From positions 1 through 64,000 of the forward strand of contig JAEYZG010000018.1 of assembly GCA_023428135.1 (NCBI GenBank): a DNA stretch of 64,000 nucleotides, given 5' to 3'. Of the stretch, positions 8,952 through 17,033 are shown one piece after another; within the stretch, counting starts at the first letter, position 1, and the number at the start of each line of letters is the position of its first letter. The translations under genes and the position numbers were made by a program. Below the pieces are notes generated by a model that ran no database searches, was not told the DNA's origin, and saw only the letters and a list, made by a program, of their open reading frames with translations. The DNA comes from Bacteroidota bacterium. GTDB taxonomy: Bacteria > Bacteroidota > Bacteroidia > Cytophagales > Cytophagaceae.

Positions 8952-8984
8952 CAAATTTAACTGAAGTATTACTTAAAAAACAAA
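8952..8984 (-). promoter_or_regulatory. Promoter of efp with -7 and -33 elements
   Basis: On the minus strand TTTG (complement of 8981-8984) is followed after 21 bases by TAAATTTG (complement of 8952-8959). Both fit the Bacteroidota TTTG / TAnnTTTG promoter. The -7 motif ends 17 bases before the efp ATG. Confidence 0.65.
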
Positions 8985-9015
8985 TAAAACTTTAAAGAAT
9001 CCTTTTAAATCCTTG

Positions 9016-9153
9016 TCAGTCAAAGTTGATACTGTCAATTGAGGCATATATAAATGAATATAAAAGAATCATAGAAGCTGTGGTAAAAACATATCCAATG
9101 GAAAAAGTCACTCCAAGGATAAAGCTCAGTACCAATAAGTCAAGTAATTTCAT
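9016..9153 (-). CDS. Small membrane peptide (45 residues)
   Basis: On the minus strand, ATG (complement of 9151-9153) opens a 45-codon frame ending in TGA (complement of 9016-9018). The product begins MKLLDLLVLSFILGVTFSIG and is almost wholly hydrophobic, with room for one or two helices and an acidic tail (YASIDSINFD). It lies between the channel-like gene and efp on the same strand, 68 bases after the former. Hydrophobicity pattern and position support a real small membrane protein; function unknown. Confidence 0.5.
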   Translation of the reverse strand: MKLLDLLVLSFILGVTFSIGYVFTTASMILLYSFIYASIDSINFD

Positions 9154-9221
9154 ATGTTTGAGAAGATACGCTGAAGTTCTACAAACAATAGCCTGAGGAA
9201 AATCATTCCTCTTTTCCTGTA

Positions 9222-10190
9222 TTATTTATAAATAGCAAGGATAACCATGAAGATATTCAGGAAGAAATAAGTGATTAAAATAATCTTTCCTGCTGTTTTG
9301 TTAAAACTACGTGCATTATTTCTCCTTCCTCTTCTGTCCAGAATTAATGAATAAGCATTTGCAGCTATTATAAATAAAATAAAAAGGAATGTAATTGAAT
9401 GAAGGGAATCTACTAATGTAAAAGAAGTGGTTTCGGGAAGTATGGAATCAATAATATATTTATTACCCACTGAGGCAAATAGTCCACCCACAGGAAGACC
9501 GAATTTTGGATCTACATCTTCCGGATCAATGACAAAACTTATTGCTGCGATAAAAAATGCTATGTACATTCCCAGAAACAGCTTGAAAAACAGGCCCCAT
9601 GCATTTCTTTCCAAGTCAAGAGTTATAAAAAAAGCACCGTATTCTGAATGTTGTGAGTCCAGGGTTATATCTCCGAAAGCTGTTGAATATTCGTTTATAC
9701 CTGAGCTTACTTTGAAATTAGATATGTTCCAGCCATCTATAGCAAAGTCCTTATCAAACTTACTGCCCGAGGTATCCGGTATAAACACGAGTTTGCTGGC
9801 ATCAAACATGGTATTTTCAATATGAACTTTAATTTGCTGTCTGTCAAACGGGTAGTCATACACTTTCCAGTTTTGCTTCATCACACATTTCATTTTCATC
9901 AAAACCCATATTTTCCCGTCTATAGTGTCAACCATCACATCAGGTTTCTCAATACTCTTAGCATTAGGAACTTCAACCTGGGTAGTGAAGTCAAACTCCG
10001 GATTTTTATACAACATCCAGAGCCAAAGGCGCATTGTATATTCTTTGTCTTTAAAATTTATATCATGAAGACTTAGCACATAAGCTCCTATATTAACGGT
10101 ATCAGCAGCTCCTTCCTTCTTGGAAATAGAATAAGCAGTATTAAATGAAAAAGTAAAGAAAAGTATTAAACCTAATAGAAGTCTTTGCAT
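9222..10190 (-). CDS. Probable pentameric ligand-gated ion channel (Cys-loop superfamily, prokaryotic type)
   Basis: The 322-residue protein has a signal peptide (1-20), a beta-rich extracellular domain (about 30-195) and four hydrophobic segments (about 200-221, 231-251, 261-284, 300-321). The extracellular domain holds the Pro-loop YPFDRQ (113-118) without flanking cysteines, as in GLIC and ELIC. The M2-M3 link SILPETTSFTLVDS matches the LPKT type seen in GLIC, and M3 reads HSITFLFILF. M2 is rich in glycine (LPVGGLFASVGNKYI), unlike the usual pore helix. The family forms homopentameric cation or anion channels. The gene follows a cation antiporter by 61 bases, which suggests a shared operon and a role in ion balance or sensing (inference). 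Confidence 0.75.
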   Translation of the reverse strand: MQRLLLGLILFFTFSFNTAYSISKKEGAADTVNIGAYVLSLHDINFKDKEYTMRLWLWMLYKNPEFDFTTQVEVPNAKSIEKPDVMVDTIDGKIWVLMKMKCVMKQNWKVYDYPFDRQQIKVHIENTMFDASKLVFIPDTSGSKFDKDFAIDGWNISNFKVSSGINEYSTAFGDITLDSQHSEYGAFFITLDLERNAWGLFFKLFLGMYIAFFIAAISFVIDPEDVDPKFGLPVGGLFASVGNKYIIDSILPETTSFTLVDSLHSITFLFILFIIAANAYSLILDRRGRRNNARSFNKTAGKIILITYFFLNIFMVILAIYK

Positions 10191-10251
10191 GAACTTATTA
10201 TCTCAAAGAAAATTAGTAAGAATTCCTGAACAGAAAAAATCAGTTAATTTA

Positions 10252-12237
10252 TTATTTTAATTTTTTACTGAATCTATATATGTCTTCAGGTTTTCCCAAT
10301 AGATAAATTGTATCATTTACATGAATGTATTCATCAGGACCTATTGAAGTAATCAATTGGTTTTTTCTTTTGATCGCAATAATTGTTATTCCGAATTTTT
10401 TTCTAATTCCGGAATCTGCAATCTTTTTATTTACAATTTCGAATGTTTCGTTCTGCACTGAAATAGCAGCTATTTCTATATCTGGTATAGCTAGGGATAA
10501 ATTTTTTCTTGCTGTTGATCCTGGCAAAAGCCTCAGCATTTCATAGTTGTCTTCCCTAATTTCCTGAATAAATTCTTCAATTTCCTGTCTCGGTACCAGA
10601 TAAGATGTTAACACTCTTGTAAATATTTCTATAGAGGTTTCAAACTCCTCTGGTATCACTTCATTGGCACCAAGACTGAATAAAAGCTCTGTATCCTGTA
10701 TGAATCTGGTACGAACGATGAGGTGAATATTTTTACTTGCGTTTCTAATATTAACAACAATCTGTTTCGTTGCCACAGGATCTGATACTGCAATGACTGC
10801 CACTCTGGCTTTATGTATATTTAAATGTTCCAGAACCGGTGCATGCACAGCATCTCCGAATAAAATATTTTCACCTTTTAGTTTTTCTTGTTTTACAGTA
10901 TCGGCATTGAGCTCAAGAATAACATATGGAATACTTGCTGCCTTGGCTGCTTTAGCAACATTCCTACCATTTAACCCATAGCCAATAATGATCAGGTGAT
11001 CTTCGAAATGATCAATTTTTTTCTTTGAAAGATAATCTTTCATTCCCATATAACGGTCTGAAATATTGCTGGGCAATAAAAAACTTTGTACCCAAAGTGA
11101 TATTTCGTTTCCTGACTTGATAATAAATGGAGAGATAGACATTGTAAGAATGGATATCGCCAGAAAGTACTGATAATATTCAGCATTTAGCAATCCATTC
11201 GAAACACCTACATTGGATAATATGAATGCAAATTCTCCGACTTGGGCTAGTCCGAGTCCTACAAGAATTGAGCTTCTGATTGGCATTTTTAATAACCTTC
11301 CGGAAACGGCAGAAATAATAAATTTGAGTATTATAACAGTAAAGGTTAATATCAGAATGTAAAAAATATGTTCTATTACAAATCCCACATTTAAAAGCAT
11401 TCCGACAGAGACAAAGAAGAAGCTTGCAAAAATTTCTCTAAATGGCAGAATATTTCCCAAAGCCTGGTGACTGTATTCAGATTCTGAAATGATTAGTCCA
11501 GCCATAAATGCGCCTAGCGCCAGTGATAAGCCTATAGAAGAGGTAAGCCAGGCGACTGAAAAACAAATAACTACTATTGAAAGAATAAACAGTTCTTTGT
11601 TTTTTGTTTTTGCTATTTGGTATAACAGGTTAGGAACTATATATCTGGCAGCTACCAGAACGAATAAAATGATGAATATTACTTTTAAAGTGAGAAGTGC
11701 AAAAGGTAAAAACGTTATAGATTGTTTGCCAGATAAAAATGGCACGGACAACATCATCGGAACTACTATTATATCCTGAAAAATTAAAATCCCAAGAATG
11801 GTTTTTCCGTGAGGGCTGTTAACCTCTCCTTTTTCCTGAAGAAGTTTTAATACTATAGCAGTGCTACTTAATGCCAGCAAACAACCTGCAAATATAGCAT
11901 GACCAGTTTCCCAGTATATTGAAGTCAGTATAGCTACCACTGCAGCTATTGTGAGAAAGACCTGGGAGGCACCTCCCAGAAATACTGATTTTTTTATTTT
12001 GGCAAGATCACCTAATGAAAATTCAATCCCTATTATAAATAACAGAAGAATAACACCAATCTCTGCTAAGAGCTCAACTTCATGGGAAGCTGTAACCAGA
12101 CTCAAACCATGAGGCCCAGCAATGGTACCCGTTAGAAGAAAACCTATAATTGTCGGAATTTTCAGCTTTTCAAATAGAAGCGTAACTATTACTGCAATAC
12201 CTAATATTACTACAATGTCCTGAAAAAGAGGGGTCAT
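10252..12237 (-). CDS. CPA2-type cation:proton antiporter with RCK domains (KefB/KefC-like)
   Basis: The 661-residue protein has about 12 N-terminal membrane helices (1-385) with CPA2 landmarks (TGTIAGPHGL, then LLFIIGIEFSL, then LALGAFMAGLIISES). A Rossmann RCK_N/TrkA-N domain (about 412-530) has the nucleotide-binding GYGLNG and acidic strand end ILELN. A TrkA-C domain (about 565-661) ends in DTIYLLGKPEDI. Relatives exchange K+ or Na+ for H+, gated by NAD(H) or other ligands. Which ion is moved cannot be read here. It heads a minus-strand run with the channel-like gene. Confidence 0.9.
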   Translation of the reverse strand: MTPLFQDIVVILGIAVIVTLLFEKLKIPTIIGFLLTGTIAGPHGLSLVTASHEVELLAEIGVILLLFIIGIEFSLGDLAKIKKSVFLGGASQVFLTIAAVVAILTSIYWETGHAIFAGCLLALSSTAIVLKLLQEKGEVNSPHGKTILGILIFQDIIVVPMMLSVPFLSGKQSITFLPFALLTLKVIFIILFVLVAARYIVPNLLYQIAKTKNKELFILSIVVICFSVAWLTSSIGLSLALGAFMAGLIISESEYSHQALGNILPFREIFASFFFVSVGMLLNVGFVIEHIFYILILTFTVIILKFIISAVSGRLLKMPIRSSILVGLGLAQVGEFAFILSNVGVSNGLLNAEYYQYFLAISILTMSISPFIIKSGNEISLWVQSFLLPSNISDRYMGMKDYLSKKKIDHFEDHLIIIGYGLNGRNVAKAAKAASIPYVILELNADTVKQEKLKGENILFGDAVHAPVLEHLNIHKARVAVIAVSDPVATKQIVVNIRNASKNIHLIVRTRFIQDTELLFSLGANEVIPEEFETSIEIFTRVLTSYLVPRQEIEEFIQEIREDNYEMLRLLPGSTARKNLSLAIPDIEIAAISVQNETFEIVNKKIADSGIRKKFGITIIAIKRKNQLITSIGPDEYIHVNDTIYLLGKPEDIYRFSKKLK

Positions 12238-12362
12238 TAATTGTTGTTTAACCTATTTTATTTGAATTGCGTATGAGCCTAATGCTAATAAGAAATACAT
12301 TCAGGTGTTTTCCTAATTTCTTTTCTCAAAAGCCAAGTAACATAATAAAAATTTAAGTCTAA

Positions 12363-14273
12363 ATGAAAAAATTTCCAAGTATTTATTGCCTGCTTTTTTT
12401 TCTTTCACTTCAATTCACTTTTGATGCTATTGCGCAGGATAAAGACATTGTCAAGATTCAAAGCCAGGTTGATGAATTGATTAAAGAAGGGGAATATGAA
12501 GATGCTTTAGAGCAGATTTCAAAGCTGTCCTCTCAGATACCTGATGATCCTGAGGTTGCCTATAAAATCGGACTCATTTATTTTAATTTGAAAGATGCGA
12601 TAAAGGCACAGCCTTACTTTGAAAAGGCAAAAAGCGGAGGATCTAAAGCGGGGGATTTGAATTTTTATCTGGGAGGTTGCCATCATCTATCCCATAAATG
12701 GGAAGATGCAATGCGCGCGTATGAAAGTTATAAGGCAACTCTTAAACCAAAAGATAAAGAAAAACTTAAGCTTGTTAACCAGCAAATAAATTATTGTAGA
12801 AATGGATTAGAGCTAATTAAATATCCTCAAAAAGTTACAATCACGAATCTTGGTGCTGGTGTTAATTCAAAATATTCAGATTATGCTCCGGCAGTTTCAT
12901 TAGATGAAAGCATGCTTGTATTTACTGCAAGGAGAGAGAATTCAACAGGAGGTGAAAAATCCCCCGAAGATAACCAGTACTATGAAGATATTTATATTTC
13001 TCAGAAAAAAGATAGTGTCTGGGGGCCTGCAGTTCAGTTAGGGGATGGTATCAATACACCGACACATGATGCGTGCGTTGGTATATCACCGGACGGTCAG
13101 GAGATTTACCTCTATAAGATAGACAATGGTGGAGATTTGTTTGTGAGCGAATTGAATGGTACTGAATGGAAAACACCAAAATCATTGGGCAATCAGATTA
13201 ATTCATCTTCCTGGGAAAGCAGTGCAAGTATTTCAGCGGATAAAAAGACCTTATTTTTTACCAGTAACAGAAAAGGCGTTGGGGCTATAGATATCTATAT
13301 GTCCAGGAGACAACCCAACGGAGAATGGGGCAAGCCGCTTCTTCTCGGGCCACAGGTCAATACACCTCTTGATGAAGAAAGCCCTTTTATTCATGCAGAC
13401 GGAAAAACGCTTTATTTCAGTTCTAAGGGGCATAACTCAATGGGAGGCTATGATATATTTTCTGTTTCCATAGATGTAGAGACCGGAGAAATACTTTCAG
13501 AGCCTGTGAATGTCGGTTATCCTATTAATACAGCTGGTGACGATGTGTTCTTTGTTTGGTCTGCCGACAACAAGAGAGCTTATTTCAGTTCTGAGAGAGA
13601 AGGGGGCTACGGAATGAAAGACATATATTTGCTGGAAAGAAATGCAAAAGCTTCTCTTGCCATATTTAAAGGGGTAATAATGAATTCTGAAAGCAAATCA
13701 CCTGTTGCTGCAACGATTATAGTTTCGGACATTAATAAAAGAAAAGTTCTCGGTGCTTATAACTCTAATAGCAGCACTGGTAAATATACAATTGCACTAC
13801 CTCCAGGCAAAAACTATGGAGTATCCGTGGAAGCGTTAGGATATTTGTTTTATTCAAAAAATATTAATATCCCATCTTTAAATGAATACATTGAAATAAA
13901 TGATTCCATCTTTTTGGAAAAGGTTGAGAAAGGCAAAAGGATGATTTTACGAAATGTGTTTTTTGATGTAAACAAATCAACATTAAGAGATGAATCATTG
14001 CCAGAATTGGACAGGCTGTTTGAAATGTTAAAAGCAAATGAGAAGGTTAAAGTTCAGATTGGCGGATATACAGATAATGATGGAAATGATGACCATAACC
14101 TGAAGCTTTCAGAAAGCCGTGCCAAAAGTGTTTATGATTATCTGATATCAAAAGGAATTTCTAAAGAACAGCTTACCTATAAAGGCTTTGGTAAGGAACA
14201 TCCAATTGCACCTAACGATACTCCTGAAAATAAACAATTAAACAGAAGGACAGAAGCTGAAATTATAGAATAG
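12363..14273 (+). CDS. OmpA-family protein with TPR, PD40 propeller and carboxypeptidase-like domain
   Basis: The 636-residue protein has a signal peptide (about 1-24), TPR repeats (about 30-150), PD40/WD40-like propeller repeats (about 165-425; repeated SxDxxxLYFxS motifs such as SADKKTLFFTSNRKG), a carboxypeptidase-regulatory-like beta domain (about 435-510), and a C-terminal OmpA domain (about 525-636). The OmpA peptidoglycan-binding signature is NVFFDVNKSTLRDES ... GGYTDNDGNDDHNLKLSESRA. This architecture is typical of Bacteroidota and includes PorE, which links the type IX secretion machinery to the cell wall. Whether this paralogue is PorE itself cannot be said. A terminator hairpin follows. 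Confidence 0.85.
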   Translation: MKKFPSIYCLLFFLSLQFTFDAIAQDKDIVKIQSQVDELIKEGEYEDALEQISKLSSQIPDDPEVAYKIGLIYFNLKDAIKAQPYFEKAKSGGSKAGDLNFYLGGCHHLSHKWEDAMRAYESYKATLKPKDKEKLKLVNQQINYCRNGLELIKYPQKVTITNLGAGVNSKYSDYAPAVSLDESMLVFTARRENSTGGEKSPEDNQYYEDIYISQKKDSVWGPAVQLGDGINTPTHDACVGISPDGQEIYLYKIDNGGDLFVSELNGTEWKTPKSLGNQINSSSWESSASISADKKTLFFTSNRKGVGAIDIYMSRRQPNGEWGKPLLLGPQVNTPLDEESPFIHADGKTLYFSSKGHNSMGGYDIFSVSIDVETGEILSEPVNVGYPINTAGDDVFFVWSADNKRAYFSSEREGGYGMKDIYLLERNAKASLAIFKGVIMNSESKSPVAATIIVSDINKRKVLGAYNSNSSTGKYTIALPPGKNYGVSVEALGYLFYSKNINIPSLNEYIEINDSIFLEKVEKGKRMILRNVFFDVNKSTLRDESLPELDRLFEMLKANEKVKVQIGGYTDNDGNDDHNLKLSESRAKSVYDYLISKGISKEQLTYKGFGKEHPIAPNDTPENKQLNRRTEAEIIE

Positions 14274-14274
14274 A

Positions 14275-14301
14275 GAAGGGCCCCATTATTGGGGCTTCTT
14301 T
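14275..14301 (+). terminator. Rho-independent terminator after the OmpA-PD40 gene
   Basis: GCCCC pairs with GGGGC around an ATTATT loop, extended by GAA/TTC across a small bulge, and is followed by TTTG. It begins directly after the stop codon. Confidence 0.7.
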
Positions 14302-14460
14302 GTTCCTGATAGTCGAAACAATTTAATTGGAACATTGTTTTTTTGAAACAGAGTTATGAAGTTTCCGGAATTTTAAAACTAATTTAATCGGCCGCCTTTA
14401 TTGTATTCTGTAATGTTAATAAGGGTATCCCCTGGTAATACTTAGATCTTAAGGTTAATA

Positions 14461-15378
14461 ATGATGGAAAAAATGCCTAACCTAATAGCTGCCTTTACGT
14501 TTGAAACTAAGAATCAATTTTTAACAAAGGTGAAGATTTTTCCATTAACCATATTAAGTTGTTTAGTTTTGGGTGCCTTAAATGTTAATGCCCAGAAACT
14601 TACTTTTGGAGCTAAAGGGAATTTTGGAGCTTCCAGAGTAAATTCTAAAAAACTTAAGGATGCAATAAATATTATAGGATCACAGGAAGGATATTGGAAT
14701 TATTATTCTGAATCCATGTTTCGCTTAACTGCCGGCCTGGGAGGTTATGCAGAATACAAAGCAAGTTATAATCTATTTTTGGGGGCAGAACTTAATTTTC
14801 AGCATACCAATACAAAGTATTATATAAATAAGTTCTTTGATGATTTTGATTCTCTTGGTACAGGTAAAAGACAAAGAATAACCTCAGACCTATATATCAG
14901 ATATCCATCGTTAAATATTCCCCTTTATGTGAGATTTCAATTTACTGAAGTTAAAAAATATTATGCTATTGGTGGTCTAAGTCTGAATATTAATTTCAAT
15001 CCGAAAATTATTGATAAGGAAACTGTCGTGACTGACAATTATGTAGGCTGGAATCTCGAAAACAATGATTTGGAAAAACGCACTTACAAAGCAAAGGCGA
15101 ACAATTTTAAAAATTTTGGAGCTCAGGTATTTGTAGGTTTGGGAAGAAACTTCGGAAGATATGGTCGTGATGTCTTATTTGATGTCAGGTATTATTTCCC
15201 ACTCACAAAAACTCAAATTAATACCACCGATCAGGCTTTTTTTCAAAATTCTGGAAATGGCTCGGTCTTTACGCAGACTGGAGTTGAGCATATAAATACA
15301 ACAACCGGAAAGAATATTAATGATTTTAGAGCTTCGTATTTAACTTTAAATCTGGCTATTTCTCTTTATAAGAAATAA
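14461..15378 (+). CDS. Outer-membrane beta-barrel protein (PorT-like)
   Basis: The 305-residue protein has a signal sequence ending at NVNAQ near residue 45. Because the hydrophobic stretch starts late, a start within the first 25 codons is possible; I keep the ATG at 14461. After the signal, amphipathic strands alternate (LTFGAKGNFGASRV, LTAGLGGYAEYKASYNLFLGAELNF, YPSLNIPLYVRFQF, LTLNLAISLYKK), with a terminal strand ending in a basic residue pair. This is the PorT/OMP_b-brl_2 plan. Such proteins fold in the outer membrane; cargo or partner is unknown. A histidine kinase gene starts 35 bases downstream and may be co-transcribed. Confidence 0.8.
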   Translation: MMEKMPNLIAAFTFETKNQFLTKVKIFPLTILSCLVLGALNVNAQKLTFGAKGNFGASRVNSKKLKDAINIIGSQEGYWNYYSESMFRLTAGLGGYAEYKASYNLFLGAELNFQHTNTKYYINKFFDDFDSLGTGKRQRITSDLYIRYPSLNIPLYVRFQFTEVKKYYAIGGLSLNINFNPKIIDKETVVTDNYVGWNLENNDLEKRTYKAKANNFKNFGAQVFVGLGRNFGRYGRDVLFDVRYYFPLTKTQINTTDQAFFQNSGNGSVFTQTGVEHINTTTGKNINDFRASYLTLNLAISLYKK

Positions 15379-15413
15379 TTTCATAACAGGTAAAAGCCTG
15401 TTTGTTTAAAGCT

Positions 15414-17033
15414 ATGCTTGAGTTTCTGAAGAAAATATTGGAACGGGATTTTATTCCCCTCGGGTACTGCTATTTTTGGAAACCCGAAATCCTTTGGTCT
15501 CACGCTATAGCTGATTCCTTAATTGCTTTGGCTTATTTCTCGATTCCTGTCAGCCTTTATAATATTTTTAGACTGAGAAGAGACTTTGTGTATGGTAGGT
15601 TAATGCTTTTATTTGGATTTTTTATTTTTGGTTGTGGGGCTACTCATTTCGTATCTGTCATTACAATATGGAACCCTGTATATAGAATCGATGCTGTTCT
15701 TAAAGTTATTACAGCTATTGCTTCAATTGTCACAGCAGTAATTCTGATTAAAAAAACTCCTCAAATTCTTCATATACCTTCTGCTTATGATTGGAGAAGG
15801 TTAAATTCTGAACTTAAGAATTCAAATGAAAAGTTAAAGGAAAGCAATGAGGAACTATTAAAGACAGATGAGGTCTTAAGAAAAATCAATTCGGAACTGG
15901 AAGAAAGAGTGAAGTATAGAACCGAAGAACTTGAAGCAAGTATACTTCAGTTTAAATTCATGACAGATTCTATATCTCAATTGGTCTTTACTGTAAATGA
16001 AAAAGGGGAGTTTGATTATTTCAATCTTAATTGGTATGAATATAGTGGACTTGATTCAAAGCAATCTTTTCAAAGGGGGGTGTTTGAAATTACTCATCCA
16101 GAAGACCTTGAAGAATTATCATCTTTCTGGAAACTTGCTTTAACGGAAGGTACTGTTTTCAGATGCTCTGGCAGGCTCAAAGATAAAGCCTCAGAAGAAT
16201 ATCGCTGGCATTTGATAGAAGCCAATCCTTTAAAAGATTCTTTCGGAAAAGTTGTGAAGTGGTTTGGGACCTGCACTGATGTAAACGATGAAAAACTATA
16301 TAGAAAGGAGCTTGAAAGGACAAATAAGGAACTTAAAAGAATCAATACTGATCTGGATAATTTTGTCTATACAGCATCGCATGATCTGAAAGCTCCGATA
16401 TCTAATCTGGAAGGACTTGTTAACTCATTATCTCAGGAACTACATAGCAATAGCTATCCTCAGGAGTTTAATTTATATCTTAATATGATGGAAAACTCTA
16501 TTCTTCGATTTAAAACTACAATAAGTGAACTTTCTGATATCAGTAAAATTCAAAAGGATATTGACGAAGAGGTGCATCTTGTGGATATCAGAGAGTTGCT
16601 GGATGAAATATTACTTGTGCATCATGATACGATTATAAACTCCAGAGCTCAAATAAGCATAGATCTAAAAACAAAGCAAATAAGTTTTTCAAGAAAGAAT
16701 CTCAGGAGTTTATTTACAAATCTTATTACAAATGCTATTAAATACAGGTCTCCCCTGAGAAGGCCAGAGATTGCTATAACAAGTGAAATAAATAATGAAA
16801 TTTTAACATTGTCTGTATCAGATAATGGACTTGGGATAGAACCCAAACAAATTGACAAAGTATTTGGGATGTTTAAAAGAGTTCATACTCATGTTGATGG
16901 CACAGGAGTAGGGCTTTACATTGTAAAGAGAATTGTAGAAAATGCGGGTGGTAAAATTACCCTTAACAGCATTGTAAATGTTGGAACTACTTTTTCTATT
17001 CAATTGCCATTAAGAAAGGAGATTACCTTATAA
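15414..17033 (+). CDS. Sensor histidine kinase with ethylene-receptor-like membrane domain, PAS domain
   Basis: I chose ATG 15414 over an upstream TTG at 15402; this gives 539 residues. Three membrane helices (about 28-118) carry the pattern of the plant ETR1 ethylene-binding domain: ADSLIALAYFSIP (Asp34, Tyr41) and GCGATHF (Cys74, His78), with the same spacing as ETR1 Asp25, Tyr32, Cys65, His69, where the Cys and His bind copper. Next come a coiled coil (about 130-180), a PAS domain (about 185-300), HisKA with YTASHDLKAPI (phospho-acceptor His323) and HATPase_c with the N box (NLITNAIKYR) and G boxes (DNGLGI, GTGVGLYIVKR). There is no receiver domain and no regulator next door. The 3' end overlaps the convergent gene by 11 bases. 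Confidence 0.88.
   Translation: MLEFLKKILERDFIPLGYCYFWKPEILWSHAIADSLIALAYFSIPVSLYNIFRLRRDFVYGRLMLLFGFFIFGCGATHFVSVITIWNPVYRIDAVLKVITAIASIVTAVILIKKTPQILHIPSAYDWRRLNSELKNSNEKLKESNEELLKTDEVLRKINSELEERVKYRTEELEASILQFKFMTDSISQLVFTVNEKGEFDYFNLNWYEYSGLDSKQSFQRGVFEITHPEDLEELSSFWKLALTEGTVFRCSGRLKDKASEEYRWHLIEANPLKDSFGKVVKWFGTCTDVNDEKLYRKELERTNKELKRINTDLDNFVYTASHDLKAPISNLEGLVNSLSQELHSNSYPQEFNLYLNMMENSILRFKTTISELSDISKIQKDIDEEVHLVDIRELLDEILLVHHDTIINSRAQISIDLKTKQISFSRKNLRSLFTNLITNAIKYRSPLRRPEIAITSEINNEILTLSVSDNGLGIEPKQIDKVFGMFKRVHTHVDGTGVGLYIVKRIVENAGGKITLNSIVNVGTTFSIQLPLRKEITL

Noticed and set aside
15402..15413. Upstream TTG start of the histidine kinase
   Set aside because: The ATG four codons later is a normal start and the extra residues have no counterpart in the domain.
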